Origin: Chersky-840 sp963811775 | GTDB lineage: Bacteria > Actinomycetota > Acidimicrobiia > Acidimicrobiales > UBA8190 | Length of the DNA stretch: 64,000 bases | Direction: 5' to 3' | NCBI GenBank assembly: GCA_963811775.1 | Contig: CAWESO010000004.1 | Span: 199,334 to 263,333 of the forward strand | In this document: positions 44,500 through 53,646 of the stretch, piece by piece | Layout of the letters: every line of letters starts with the position of its first letter | Position numbering within the stretch: position 1 is the stretch's first letter | Made by a program: the position numbers and the translations under genes | Notes under the pieces: generated by a model | What the model saw: only the letters and a program-made list of their open reading frames with translations | What the model was told of the DNA's origin: nothing | Database searches by the model: none

Positions 44500-46804
44500 T
44501 CAGAGGTCTGGACATCGGGGGTCACGCAGCCACCCCTGATCGGTGCACCGCCACCCGGTATCTGACGGGAACGTCGGTGCCTGGGAACGTGGCCCCGAGG
44601 CTGGTCAGATCATCGACCAGCCCTTCAAGGGCGCGACGGTGGATGGGGGTGTCGGGCGGATCGAGGGTGACCTCGACCACGCCACCAGTCGTCCGTATCT
44701 CGCCGGACAGCTGGGCAAAGGAGCGCAAGAGATCGCGCACGTCATGAGGGTTGCGGTAATGCTGGACGAGTCGGTCGAGCAACCACTCTTCGGCGTTGTA
44801 GGCGGTGACCTTGACGCGGTCGATGATGGCTTTGTGTTCGAGGCGCATTACGTGGCGACGCTTGCCTGACTGAGCCAGGGGCACCTTGGCCGGCAAAGGG
44901 TGCCGACTGTCGACGGCGTCGGCGATCTGCTTTTCGAGCGCCCGGAGCCGGGACACCGCACCGCCTTGGGACACCTTTAGGCCGTGGGCGCTTCGACTCT
45001 GCTCCCGGGGTTCGTCAAGCAGGACGTCGCCCAGTTCCTCCTTGAGCTTGGCCGCCTGGCGTCGCAGGTCGGCGATCAAGCGGTCGAGGCGCTTGCGTTC
45101 GGGATTGGGGACGAGCGTGGTGGGATCGGCTTCGTCGGCCCCGTAGCTCACGAGGGTGTCCAGGCCGTGGTGCTCGCCCATGTACTTGAAGAAGTTCTCT
45201 TGGCGCCAGCGGGCGAACATCAAGCAGCAGATGCGGGCCGGAGACAAAGACGAGGCGATGTTGGTGAGGATGGGGGTCTGGTGCCCGTCTTTGGTGCGCA
45301 CCACGATGCGGCGCCACGGCCCCGATTTCCCGATGTGCACCTTGTCCTCGGTGGCCCTGAAGCGCACTCGGCGGCCCTCGAAACGAGTCTCCCGGCGAGT
45401 GAAGGAGTCCTCGGGCAGCGAGACGTTGCCGCGCTGGTAGGTGATGAAGTCGATCTTCTCCTTGGTGAGCCACGTGAACAGCTTCCCGTCGAAGCCGCCG
45501 CGGTCGAAGATGACGGTGAAGCGCCGGTCGCCGAGCACTTCTCGTATGGCCTCTATGACCCGGGGCATGGCCTTGGCCAGGTTGGCCGAGAGCTCCTCGG
45601 TCAGAAACAGCAACGGCCGACCCTGGAGATCACCCACGAAGTAGCTATGCACGGCGGGCAGGGGCATGCGTCGTTGGGAGTTCCAGACCTCCTGGAGGTG
45701 GCGTTTGCCGGAGTAGACCTTCATGTGACCGTCGACGTAGAGATAGGCGCTCTCGATGACCCCGGTCTCCACCCACCGGCGGGCCAGGGCGGTGCCGAGC
45801 TCCGACGCCTTTCCCTGGGCCACCAGCTCGCAGAGCTTGCGACGAAGGGTCTTCACCGCCGGGGCCCGACCGGTTCCCACCAGCGCACCGAACTCGGCCC
45901 GGCGCAGGTGCTTGGCCGACTCCACCGTGGTGCGGGCCAGAAGCGTCATGAAGAACAGGGTGCTGAACACCGCCCGCACCCCGAAGCGCTCCGAATTGGG
46001 TAGGCGGAAGAGTTTGCGCGACACGTCGACGAGGCCGAGCGCGGCCAGAGCGGGGTAGTACAAGGCCAGGCCCATGTATTGCCCTCGCACATGACGCGGC
46101 ACGATGACCGGCGGATCGTCGTCCGACGCGTCGGACCCGGGTTCCGGTGGAAAAACGACCGCTGCCGGTACTTCGCTCTCGCTCGCCTCTTCTTCGTCTT
46201 CTTCGTCGGCAACGGCTGCCAGCTCGGGCTGCACGGCACCGGGCCCGGCCAGGCGCCGGGCATGCGACGTCGACAGCACGACACTGGTCCGTTCGGCGAC
46301 CAGTCGCACGAGGGCGGTCGGACCGAGGCCGGCTCCTTCTCCTTCGATGACACGTCGAACCTCGGGCGTCACCTTGTGCGGACCTTTCGGTCCACGCTTG
46401 GCCGGCATCACCGCCGACAGGCCATCGTGGGCCAAGCGCCCGGCCAGCCGGGCCACCGTGTTGCGATGGCAACCGAAGGCAGCGGCGATGTCAATGTCGG
46501 AAGCCAGATCGGCGCGCGACAGCATGGCGATGCACGCTGCTTCGGCGCCCTTGTCGTCGGCGTCGTAGATCTGGATGGCCACCGAGCCGAAGAACACGGC
46601 CCGCTTCCCGCCGGAGTCGAGGAGAGTCAGGCGCTTGCCGATGGGCGTGCCCGGCACCACCGAGTACTCGAACATCGGTGTGGCGACGGGCGCATCCTGG
46701 CCGATTTCCACGCTCTGATTTTACCGGATGCCGTCTCCAAAGTGGTGGCAATCTGCACTATGAATTATGACGCTAGCTCCTGGGCACGATGTCCAGACGT
46801 CTGA
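44500..46804 (-). mobile_element. 2.3-kb insertion element with 729-residue transposase
   Basis: Ends at 44500-44519 and 46785-46804 form about 20-bp imperfect inverted repeats, both containing GTCTGGACATCG with two mismatches overall. They enclose a single transposase gene on the minus strand. No target duplication is obvious at the assigned edges. It separates the NERD gene from the ABC transporter. Confidence 0.8.
44522..46711 (-). CDS. Large DDE transposase with N-terminal winged helix
   Basis: 729 residues from GTG 46711. The N-terminal HTH (SDIDIAAAFGCHRNTVARLA) and a Lys/Pro linker precede an Asp/Glu-rich spacer (DEEDEEEASESEVP). The catalytic DDE-like fold follows: YLYVDGHMKVYSGKRH (Asp), TVIFDRGGFDGKLFTWL (Asp), FARWRQENFFKYMGEHHGLD (Glu). 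The C-terminal helical region contains VPNPERKRLDRLIADLRRQ. Intact over its whole length. This matches a recurring family annotated as putative transposase in actinobacteria and proteobacteria; I cannot assign the IS family name. Confidence 0.85.
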   Translation of the reverse strand: MEIGQDAPVATPMFEYSVVPGTPIGKRLTLLDSGGKRAVFFGSVAIQIYDADDKGAEAACIAMLSRADLASDIDIAAAFGCHRNTVARLAGRLAHDGLSAVMPAKRGPKGPHKVTPEVRRVIEGEGAGLGPTALVRLVAERTSVVLSTSHARRLAGPGAVQPELAAVADEEDEEEASESEVPAAVVFPPEPGSDASDDDPPVIVPRHVRGQYMGLALYYPALAALGLVDVSRKLFRLPNSERFGVRAVFSTLFFMTLLARTTVESAKHLRRAEFGALVGTGRAPAVKTLRRKLCELVAQGKASELGTALARRWVETGVIESAYLYVDGHMKVYSGKRHLQEVWNSQRRMPLPAVHSYFVGDLQGRPLLFLTEELSANLAKAMPRVIEAIREVLGDRRFTVIFDRGGFDGKLFTWLTKEKIDFITYQRGNVSLPEDSFTRRETRFEGRRVRFRATEDKVHIGKSGPWRRIVVRTKDGHQTPILTNIASSLSPARICCLMFARWRQENFFKYMGEHHGLDTLVSYGADEADPTTLVPNPERKRLDRLIADLRRQAAKLKEELGDVLLDEPREQSRSAHGLKVSQGGAVSRLRALEKQIADAVDSRHPLPAKVPLAQSGKRRHVMRLEHKAIIDRVKVTAYNAEEWLLDRLVQHYRNPHDVRDLLRSFAQLSGEIRTTGGVVEVTLDPPDTPIHRRALEGLVDDLTSLGATFPGTDVPVRYRVAVHRSGVAA

Positions 46805-46892
46805 ATTTAGGTCGCCCCCCGGACCGACCTGTATCGCCGGGCGGCCACAAGATTTGCGTGCGGCCTTGCGGGTCAGCGCTTTGGTGACCAGT

Positions 46893-47660
46893 TCATCTCC
46901 GTGGTTCCCAGCTGAAGAATCGAATAGCCAGGACGAGACCCGCTGCACCCCAGGCCGCGACCACGCCGACGTCACCCCAGGAGAACGGGGTGCCCAGGAA
47001 TCCCGCCTGCATTCCGAGGGCGAAATGCCTCACCGGAAAGATGCGCGCCACCCACAGTATCCATGAGGGAGTCGAATTCCCGAAGGCAATGAAGATGCCG
47101 GACAAGAAGAGGAGAGGCAGGATTGTGGCGTTCACGATGGGCGCCGACGAATCAGCGTTGGGGATGACCGCGGTGAGCGCCAGTCCCAGGGCGCAGAAGG
47201 CGACTGCGCCCACCACCAGCATCACGACGAAATGGAACAGGCTCGTCCCCGTCGGGATGGTCGCTGAATATGCGGTCCGACCGAAAGCGGTGGTCAGCGC
47301 CACGAGGATGATCGCCACGCTCAGGGCATGAACGACCCGAGCGGCCAGGAACGAGCCCGCGGGCAGTGGGGTGCCGTTGGTCCGCTTCAAGATGCCGGCA
47401 TCGCGTTGGAAAGTGATGCCGATCGCCGTGTTGGTGAAGCAGGCCGAGATGACCCCGAACGACGCCATCGAGGCGACGTAGTACGTCGAGGATTTCACCG
47501 TCAACGCTCCGATATGGAGGTTGTAGTGGCCCAGGAGGGACGTGAAGATGACGAGGAACATGAGGGGAAATGCGAAGATGAAGAAGGCGCTCGCGGGGTT
47601 GCGCCAGAATTCCTTGTTCACGTAGCGGACCTGGGTAAAGGTCAGCGCCACGGCTCTCAT
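46893..47660 (-). CDS. ABC-2 type transporter permease
   Basis: 255 residues from ATG 47660 and six membrane segments. The N-terminal amphipathic part reads YVNKEFWRNPASAFFIFAFP, the standard ABC-2 opening. FGVISACFTNTAIGITFQRD, AGILKRTNGTPLPAGSFLAA and LPLLFLSGIFIAFGNSTP are the conserved ABC2_membrane blocks (ending in the usual FLSG motif). The start overlaps the ATPase stop by 4 nt (ATGA). It exports drugs, lipids or polymers in the family; the cargo here is unknown. Confidence 0.9.
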   Translation of the reverse strand: MRAVALTFTQVRYVNKEFWRNPASAFFIFAFPLMFLVIFTSLLGHYNLHIGALTVKSSTYYVASMASFGVISACFTNTAIGITFQRDAGILKRTNGTPLPAGSFLAARVVHALSVAIILVALTTAFGRTAYSATIPTGTSLFHFVVMLVVGAVAFCALGLALTAVIPNADSSAPIVNATILPLLFLSGIFIAFGNSTPSWILWVARIFPVRHFALGMQAGFLGTPFSWGDVGVVAAWGAAGLVLAIRFFSWEPRR

Positions 47661-48586
47661 TCGTGCTCCTCTCCGGTCGGGGGCGAGGTCAGCGACAGGT
47701 AGACGTCTTCCAGGGTCGGTCTCGTCACTTCCAGGCCATCGAGGGTCAGGCCCTGGTCGATCGCCCAACCCGTCAGCTCATGCAGCGTCTTCTCCAGGTT
47801 GTCGACGCTCAGCTCGATGAACCCGTCGGGGCCGACCGGACCACCGAGGCCTGCCGGCGGCACGACTCCTCCCGCGACTCGGTACCGGACCCGCGCCCTG
47901 GCCCGGTCCCGGGAACCAAGGGTGGAGGGTGGGCCCTCTGCCACGATGCGGCCAGCGGCCATGACGGCGACCCGGGCAGCCAGGTACTGCGCCTCATCCA
48001 TGTAGTGGGTCGTGAGCAACACGGTCTTGCCCAGGCTGGCCAGGTTGGCTATGATGTCCCAGGCTTCATGACGAGCTGTGGGATCGAAGCCGGTCGTCGG
48101 CTCGTCCAGGAAGAGCAACTCGGGGTCCCCGGCCAGACCAATCGCCATGTCCAGCCGGCGTTGCTGGCCACCGGAGAGGCGTGCGACACGCTCGGTCCTC
48201 TTGGCATTGAGACCGACGAGGTCGATCACCTCGGAAACCGGACGCGGATGCGAGTAATAGCCCGCGTACATCGTCACCAGCTCTTGGACGGTGAGATAGG
48301 GGTTGATTCCCGTGGACTGCAAGACGATCCCGATGCGGGGCTTGAGCTGGGCGCGCTGACGGCCGGGATCGCATCCCAAGACCCTCACCTCGCCGGCATC
48401 TCTCGACCGGTACCCTTCCAGGATCTCCACGGTGGTGGTCTTCCCCGCTCCGTTGGGCCCCAGAAGTGCGAAGATCTCGCCACGGGGGATCTCCAGGTCG
48501 ACGCCGGCGACCGCAGGCGTCCTCGAGTACGACTTTATCAGTCCCTTCACCAGCACCGCCGGTGCGGCTGGTTCGACTGCATTCAT
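47657..48586 (-). CDS. ABC transporter ATP-binding protein (DrrA-like)
   Basis: 309 residues. Walker A LLGPNGAGKTTTVE, Q-loop VLQSTGINPYLTV, signature RLSGGQQRRLDMA, Walker B ELLFLDEPTTGFDP, H-loop LLTTHYMDEAQ, plus the C-terminal extension (LEKTLHELTGWAIDQGL, TLEDVYLSLT) typical of DrrA/NodI-type exporters. It pairs with the downstream ABC-2 permease. The 300 bp upstream presumably contain the promoter. Confidence 0.93.
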   Translation of the reverse strand: MNAVEPAAPAVLVKGLIKSYSRTPAVAGVDLEIPRGEIFALLGPNGAGKTTTVEILEGYRSRDAGEVRVLGCDPGRQRAQLKPRIGIVLQSTGINPYLTVQELVTMYAGYYSHPRPVSEVIDLVGLNAKRTERVARLSGGQQRRLDMAIGLAGDPELLFLDEPTTGFDPTARHEAWDIIANLASLGKTVLLTTHYMDEAQYLAARVAVMAAGRIVAEGPPSTLGSRDRARARVRYRVAGGVVPPAGLGGPVGPDGFIELSVDNLEKTLHELTGWAIDQGLTLDGLEVTRPTLEDVYLSLTSPPTGEEHE

Positions 48587-48883
48587 GTCACGAGTTCTCC
48601 GACGTCATGTCGAGGTTCGACGGGCGGGCCGAATGTCAACCCCAGGACATAATCCGAATCGGGGCGCCGAGCATGGCCGTATCCTGCGAGCGATCATCGG
48701 GATCCTCAGTCATGTACGAAGGATAACTCCACGAGCGTGGGCATCAGGGTTGTGTCAGTGCGGGTCGGGGGTGGGTCCTAAGGTCGGGCTGATCCGGGCC
48801 CACGCACACTTGACGGGGTCCCGGGCCGAACGTCATCTATCGGTGAGCCGGGGCGGGTTGGGCCGGTTCCCGTTGACGGCCTC
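48587..48883. other. Intergenic, no gene recognised
   Basis: About 300 bases between the divergent ABC operon and the fragment at 48884; no motif seen. Confidence 0.4.
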
Positions 48884-49210
48884 GTGGACAGAACCGACAG
48901 ACGGACCCTCACCTGGAAACCAAACCAAGGTGATTGGACGGTTGTGGTGATGAACCCCAATGGATCCTCGGGGCTCTCGGTAACAGCAGACGCCGGTGCC
49001 ACCAGTCCTGCCCTCGGCCGGATCGACGCCGGACTGTTCGTCGCCAGCGGAGTATTGCTGGTGGCGGCAGGCGTGCACATCGCCGCACCTCGTCCTTGCC
49101 CGCCGCAGGGTGTCATGACGTTTCTTGCGGACATCCCGACTAGGTCCTGGCGCTCCACGAATGTGCAACCAAGGGGAACCGACTTCGGCTCGGCGACGTC
49201 CAATTGGTGA
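48884..49210 (+). pseudogene. C-terminal remnant of a membrane protein
   Basis: The frame reads RRTLTWKPNQGDWTVVVMNP, NGSSGLSVTADAGATSPALG, then a membrane helix (AGLFVASGVLLVAAGVHIAA). This resembles the last third of an actinobacterial membrane protein family with an outer beta domain and C-terminal helix. Nothing recognisable precedes it, and the tail after the helix is not protein-like. Probably a 5'-deleted, 3'-shifted remnant. Confidence 0.4.
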
Positions 49211-49230
49211 ACCAAATCCCGGAGGAAGCT

Positions 49231-50529
49231 TTGCGTAGGAATCGAACCATTGTGCTGGTGTTGCTTGCGATGGGGGTGATCACCCTCGGCGCCTGCGGGA
49301 CCACAACGAGTCACAGCTCGTCGCCGGCTGCGCCCAAGCTCTCCCTGTTGGAAGGCAGCGCCAAAGCGGCCGGGCCCGCTCTCTACCCCCAACAGCCGAC
49401 CCGCTACGTGCTCGACGGCCCCCTGGCCGATCTGGGCTCGCAGGCCTCGGTGTTCAAGCTGGTGGGCCACGACGTCACCACGGCCGATCTGGCTGCAATG
49501 AGCAGCGCCCTCGGGATGCACGCCACGCCGGTACGCACGGGGACGGGTTGGGAGCTCCGCGACGGTGAGGCATTGCTGACCGTGACCACCAGCGGCGTGC
49601 CCTCCGTTGCCTACACAAGCACTGGTGCCACAGGCTCGAGCCCCGGTTCGGTCGGAAGCGGCTCGGCTGGAGGCGCCGGTGCGGGAAGCTCGAGCACGGG
49701 CAACCCGTCGACCGGCGTCAGCGCCCCACCACCGCCGATCGTCCCTCCCGCAACCTCCCCTTCGACGACGCTCCCCCAGGAGACCGTCCCGTCGACAACG
49801 CTGCCCACACCCGTCGACGTTCCGAGCGCCGACGACGCTGTGAACATGGCGCAGGCGCTCCTCGGTGACTTGGGCGTACTGAATGGTCAGCAGTGGTCCC
49901 ACACAGAGAGCGATGTGGGGGGAATCACCGTCTCGTGCGCGCCCGGCACCGAGTGCAGCCCGACTCCGAGCCCTGTCACCGCTCGCACCGTGACCTATGC
50001 CCTCGTCGTGAACAGCGTACAAGTCCCCAGCGTCAGTTGGTCAGTGACCATCGGCGAGCACCGGCGTGTCGAATCCGTCTCTGGGACGTGGGCGCAACCA
50101 GCGAGTGTCGGCACCTACCCGCTGCGTTCGACCCAGAGTGTTTTCGACGACCTCCAGAGCGGGCATGCCCAGTATGTTGGACCGCAGCCCCTTGCAGCGA
50201 CTGCCGGACCAAATGCGACAACGGTCGCCACGGGTCCGTCACCGGAGATCGAAGTGCACATCACCGGTGTGGCACTCGGCCTGGCGCGTTGGGATGGTGT
50301 CAACGATGCACTGACGGTCGCCTACCTTGTTCCCACCTATCGCTTCCACGCCAAGGTCGCAGGTGGTTCGCCGTATGATATTGAGCTGCTGGCGCTTGAT
50401 CCCGCCAGCTTCGCGATCGTCGCTCCGTCCACGACGGGCGGACCGACATCCAGCCAACCGAGCAGCAGCGTTGTACCACTACCGGTGCCGACACCTCGAC
50501 CGGGCGGGACGGGTTCGGGTACTGGATAG
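49231..50529 (+). CDS. Secreted lipoprotein of unknown function
   Basis: 432 residues from TTG 49231 (GGAGGAA at 49220-49226). Signal TIVLVLLAMGVITLGACGTT with lipobox LGAC. An N-terminal domain (RYVLDGPLADLGSQASVFKL) and a C-terminal domain (TYALVVNSVQVPSVSWSVTI ... LARWDGVNDALTVAYLVPTY) are joined by a Gly/Ser/Pro/Thr linker. The layout recalls actinobacterial lipoproteins sitting downstream of sigma-factor genes, but none is present here. An in-frame TTG at 49204 is the alternative start. Confidence 0.75.
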   Translation: MRRNRTIVLVLLAMGVITLGACGTTTSHSSSPAAPKLSLLEGSAKAAGPALYPQQPTRYVLDGPLADLGSQASVFKLVGHDVTTADLAAMSSALGMHATPVRTGTGWELRDGEALLTVTTSGVPSVAYTSTGATGSSPGSVGSGSAGGAGAGSSSTGNPSTGVSAPPPPIVPPATSPSTTLPQETVPSTTLPTPVDVPSADDAVNMAQALLGDLGVLNGQQWSHTESDVGGITVSCAPGTECSPTPSPVTARTVTYALVVNSVQVPSVSWSVTIGEHRRVESVSGTWAQPASVGTYPLRSTQSVFDDLQSGHAQYVGPQPLAATAGPNATTVATGPSPEIEVHITGVALGLARWDGVNDALTVAYLVPTYRFHAKVAGGSPYDIELLALDPASFAIVAPSTTGGPTSSQPSSSVVPLPVPTPRPGGTGSGTG

Positions 50530-50593
50530 GTGCGGTTGACGGAAATTCCCTCCCAGAAGTAAGAAGGCTGCTTCGCCAGAGTGTGAGGTATCT

Positions 50594-50800
50594 ATGGCTG
50601 ATACCGCAGGCAATCGAGGGAACAGGGGTATGGCCGCCAAGGGTGGAGCTGGAGGCATTTGGTTTCTTGGCTTCATCGGGGGGCTCGTCTATTACCTGCA
50701 TACCCACTCGGGAACATTCTGGCTTGTCCTGCTCGCGATCATGAAGGCAGTTGTCTGGCCAGCATTTCTCGTCTACCACCTGCTGATGCTGAAGCCGTAA
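50594..50800 (+). CDS. Small conserved membrane protein
   Basis: 68 residues from ATG 50594 (GTGAGG upstream). A Gly/Arg-rich N-terminus is followed by GIWFLGFIGGLVYYLHTHSG and FWLVLLAIMKAVVWPAFLVY, two membrane helices joined by a short His-containing loop. I recall many near-identical short proteins of this type in actinobacteria and other bacteria, always of unknown function. It ends 13 nt before the convergent remnant at 50813. Confidence 0.75.
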   Translation: MADTAGNRGNRGMAAKGGAGGIWFLGFIGGLVYYLHTHSGTFWLVLLAIMKAVVWPAFLVYHLLMLKP

Positions 50801-50812
50801 CTGCGCATTTTG

Positions 50813-51082
50813 GGTGCGGTTCGGCCAGCTGAGGCGAGCGCTCACGTCCACGGCAAGGTCGTGGTCACTCTGTAAGTGCGATCGGCAGTCCGGCAACGCG
50901 GCGACGCCCTGCTCCGAGGGAAGAACGAGCCCGAGAAGCCGGTCATGGATCTGGGCATCGCTGAACCCGGTGAGGCAAGCGCTGCAGCCAGTTGGACAAG
51001 TCTCGGGCGAGGTCTTGGACGCCAGGGCGATCTTCCCCAGCCGCCGATGATTCACGAGCAGCCACTCGTGGATCTCACTCAA
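50813..51082 (-). pseudogene. 5' fragment of an unknown gene
   Basis: From TTG 51082 (AAGGAG about 10 nt upstream) the frame reads SEIHEWLLVNHRRLGKIAL, ETCPTGCSACLTGFSDAQIH, DRLLGLVLPSEQG with GC-biased third positions. After about codon 85 it runs without protein-like character across the oppositely oriented small membrane gene. I infer an N-terminal gene remnant carrying a Cys cluster. Family not recognised. Confidence 0.35.
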
Positions 51083-51136
51083 TTCGGGGACGCTCCTTTG
51101 CGAGCCCGTGGTCCCGCCAGGTAGTCCCGCCGAGGA

Positions 51137-52978
51137 TCACAAGGCGCTCTCCCAGCTGCGCAGGGCCCGCAGCTGGGGCGTCTTCTTGCGTTGATGGCCC
51201 GACATGCGCTGAAGGATGTCATCGAGCACCACGATGGCAGCATCGATATGGGGGCCCTTGTTGAGCATGACGCACTCCGCTCGCTGGGCCATGGCCGCAT
51301 CGGTTACCTCGGCCCGAGAGGGCTGACCGGTACGCGCCAGTTGGTCGAGGACTTGGGTCGCCCAGATCACCGGCAGATGAGCCGCCTCGCACAACCACAG
51401 GATCTCCTCTTGCACCTCGGCGAGGCGTTCATAGCCCGCCTCGACCGCCAGATCTCCCCGGGCGATCATGACCCCGACCAGGGGGGAGCGCATGGCGTGC
51501 AGCAGGATCGCAGGGAGCCGGGCGAACGCCGCCGTCGTCTCGATCTTCAGGATGAGGCCGAGGTGCTCTCCCCGGACCTGGCGAAGGTGGTCGCGCAGAT
51601 CATCGACGTCGCGCTCATGGCGCAGGAACGAGAGCCCAACCATGTCGGCGTGCCCCGCAGCGACCTTGAGTAATGGTAGGTCGGCGGAAGTGACGGCGGT
51701 CACCGGGAGATCCGTGTCCGGCAGGTTGATCCCCTTCTCCGCCCGAAGCTTGGAGCCGCGAGGCGACGCCATCAGGATCCGCACGACCAGCTCGTCGGCG
51801 GCCACGCTCTCGATGACGCCGGTCACCTTCCCGTCGTCGACGATCACCCGCTGGCCCACCCGGGCCGTTTCAAAGGCGGCTGGGAGGGTGCAGCCGATCC
51901 GGGCGCCTCCTGGCTGCCCGTGGCGCCACGGCACGGCTGGCACCAAACTGCGGGTGAGCACGAGGGGCTCCCCGACGTGCAAGATGTGGTACTGGGGCAG
52001 CGGCGCGAGGACGCCCACGTGGGTCGTGTCGCCACCGCAGGACAGCGACGCCCCGGTCTCCAGATAGGTGGTGTCCCAGACCTCCACGACACATGCCTCC
52101 GAGGTGACCTCCACCACCCGCAGTTCACGCCGGGAGCTTCGGGTGTCGTCCATCTCGACGATGTCCCCCGGACGGCGACGCTCGATCCACGCCGCGTCTA
52201 CCGGTAGCCCAGGAGATAGGACGTCAAGTGGGGAACCAGCGACGAGCGTCGCCAAGGCGGGGACGACAGGCACCCCTCGCAGGTCCCGTTCGGGCCGCAG
52301 CTTCAGGACGGGGGGTCCGTCCGCGAGCGGGCCGGTGCGGATCTTGGGCCCGGGCAAGTCCATCGATACCCGGCACGGGCGACCGACCTCGGCGGAAGCC
52401 TTGCGCACGTTGCGCGCCATCTGTTCCCAGTGGCTGGGGTCGTCATGGGCCTCGTTGATGCGAGCGACGTCCATACCCCGAGCGACCAGGTGCCGAACCA
52501 ACAGGTAGTCGTCGGCGGCCTCGGTCGGGAGGGTCACCATGATGCGAGGTACGCGCCCCGGGGGGCGGGGTCCGAAGAGGGCGTCGGTATTGCGGTCGAG
52601 GGCGGCCCGGCCCTCCTCGAAGCTCAGGGTGGTAGACGCGACTCGTGGCTCCATCCCGTCGAGAGCGGCGCGCACGCTCTGGAGCGTGGCGAGAACGTGG
52701 GGCTCGCACCGTCCCAGCGACGACAACCCGCGTTCCCCCAACATTCGCTGCAGCCGGCGGACGTCGCCGTGTCGAAGTGCGAGGTAGTGGACGAGGTTGA
52801 TGGCGTCCGGCCGGTGGTCAGGGTGGACAGATGCCACGTCCTCACCATGGACCTGCTCCAAATGACGCATGAGGTCTTCGAGCCCTGCCAGCTCGGCGCG
52901 CATCGACGCTCGGCCTCGGTCATCCTCAGCCGGTTGGCGGCCCAGCAGCGCGACTTCATCCTCGGGACTCCCGACCAC
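51137..52978 (-). CDS. Atypical long pyruvate kinase-like enzyme
   Basis: Up to 613 residues; ATG at codon 26 (52903) is an alternative start. A helical N-terminal extension (about 1-125) precedes the pyruvate kinase barrel: PRIMVTLPTEAADDYLLVRH, GMDVARINEAHDD, SMDLPGPKIRTGP, the catalytic Lys in LGLILKIETTAAF, the metal/substrate loop VGVMIARGDLAVE, and PVIWATQVLDQLARTGQPSR. The B domain is enlarged by an insert (about 240-400). The usual MLSGETA motif is replaced by MLNKGPH, and the C-terminal regulatory domain is missing. It may be a phosphotransferase with a different substrate or regulation. Confidence 0.8.
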   Translation of the reverse strand: MVGSPEDEVALLGRQPAEDDRGRASMRAELAGLEDLMRHLEQVHGEDVASVHPDHRPDAINLVHYLALRHGDVRRLQRMLGERGLSSLGRCEPHVLATLQSVRAALDGMEPRVASTTLSFEEGRAALDRNTDALFGPRPPGRVPRIMVTLPTEAADDYLLVRHLVARGMDVARINEAHDDPSHWEQMARNVRKASAEVGRPCRVSMDLPGPKIRTGPLADGPPVLKLRPERDLRGVPVVPALATLVAGSPLDVLSPGLPVDAAWIERRRPGDIVEMDDTRSSRRELRVVEVTSEACVVEVWDTTYLETGASLSCGGDTTHVGVLAPLPQYHILHVGEPLVLTRSLVPAVPWRHGQPGGARIGCTLPAAFETARVGQRVIVDDGKVTGVIESVAADELVVRILMASPRGSKLRAEKGINLPDTDLPVTAVTSADLPLLKVAAGHADMVGLSFLRHERDVDDLRDHLRQVRGEHLGLILKIETTAAFARLPAILLHAMRSPLVGVMIARGDLAVEAGYERLAEVQEEILWLCEAAHLPVIWATQVLDQLARTGQPSRAEVTDAAMAQRAECVMLNKGPHIDAAIVVLDDILQRMSGHQRKKTPQLRALRSWESAL

Positions 52979-53646
52979 TCTTATGACGCTAGGACGGCCG
53001 GTGCTCGGCAGCTAGGGTCGAAGGGCTGTTGGGATGTCGCCCGAGGGTGAACATTTCGTGAACGATCCGCGGAGCTTCCACTGCAGCGTTGCGCGCCTAC
53101 GCCGGCAGCCGAATACACCCGTCGGTCCTGCAGCGGTCGAGGTCGGTCGCCCACCCTCGGCGCAAGACGCGCTGGGGCCGAAGAGCAAAGAGCTTCCAGC
53201 GGGATGAAGATGGCGGCCAAGACGACCAAACAGAAGACGATCCTGCCCCGAACACCAAGTGCTCCGACTAGCTGGCCAGCGTGGCCAGTCCGACTGCGGG
53301 GCGCGAAGGCGTGCACCGTCTGCGCACCTCTGGTGGCTTCGACGGGTTCGATGCTGGGAACCGTATGACGAGCGATCCCGCAAAGACACGCTCTGCGGCG
53401 GCATCCTCACAAGACCTCCCACTCCGGACCTGGTCGGCTTGGCTGTTTTGACGCCTCCGACCGCACCGACGCTCACCGAACCAGATCGGCGCTTCTACGT
53501 GCCCACGGTCCGGAGGGTCGGGACCCTGCGCCCAATTGGGCACCCGGAGCAAGACCCGGATCTCCCGTAGTCAGGCAACACCCACCCCCCGGTGGTGACC
53601 TTCGCCTCTGTTTGGTCGGAAGCCCGGCTTCGTACATTGATGTCAT
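52979..53646. other. Intergenic, no gene recognised
   Basis: About 670 bases. A minus-strand frame contains one hydrophobic stretch (RIVFCLVVLAAIFIPLE near 53230) but no ribosome binding site or family motif, so it is not called. Confidence 0.35.

Noticed and set aside
48778..50022. 414-codon minus-strand frame over the lipoprotein gene
   Set aside because: Shadow of the plus-strand lipoprotein, which has a lipobox and ribosome binding site.
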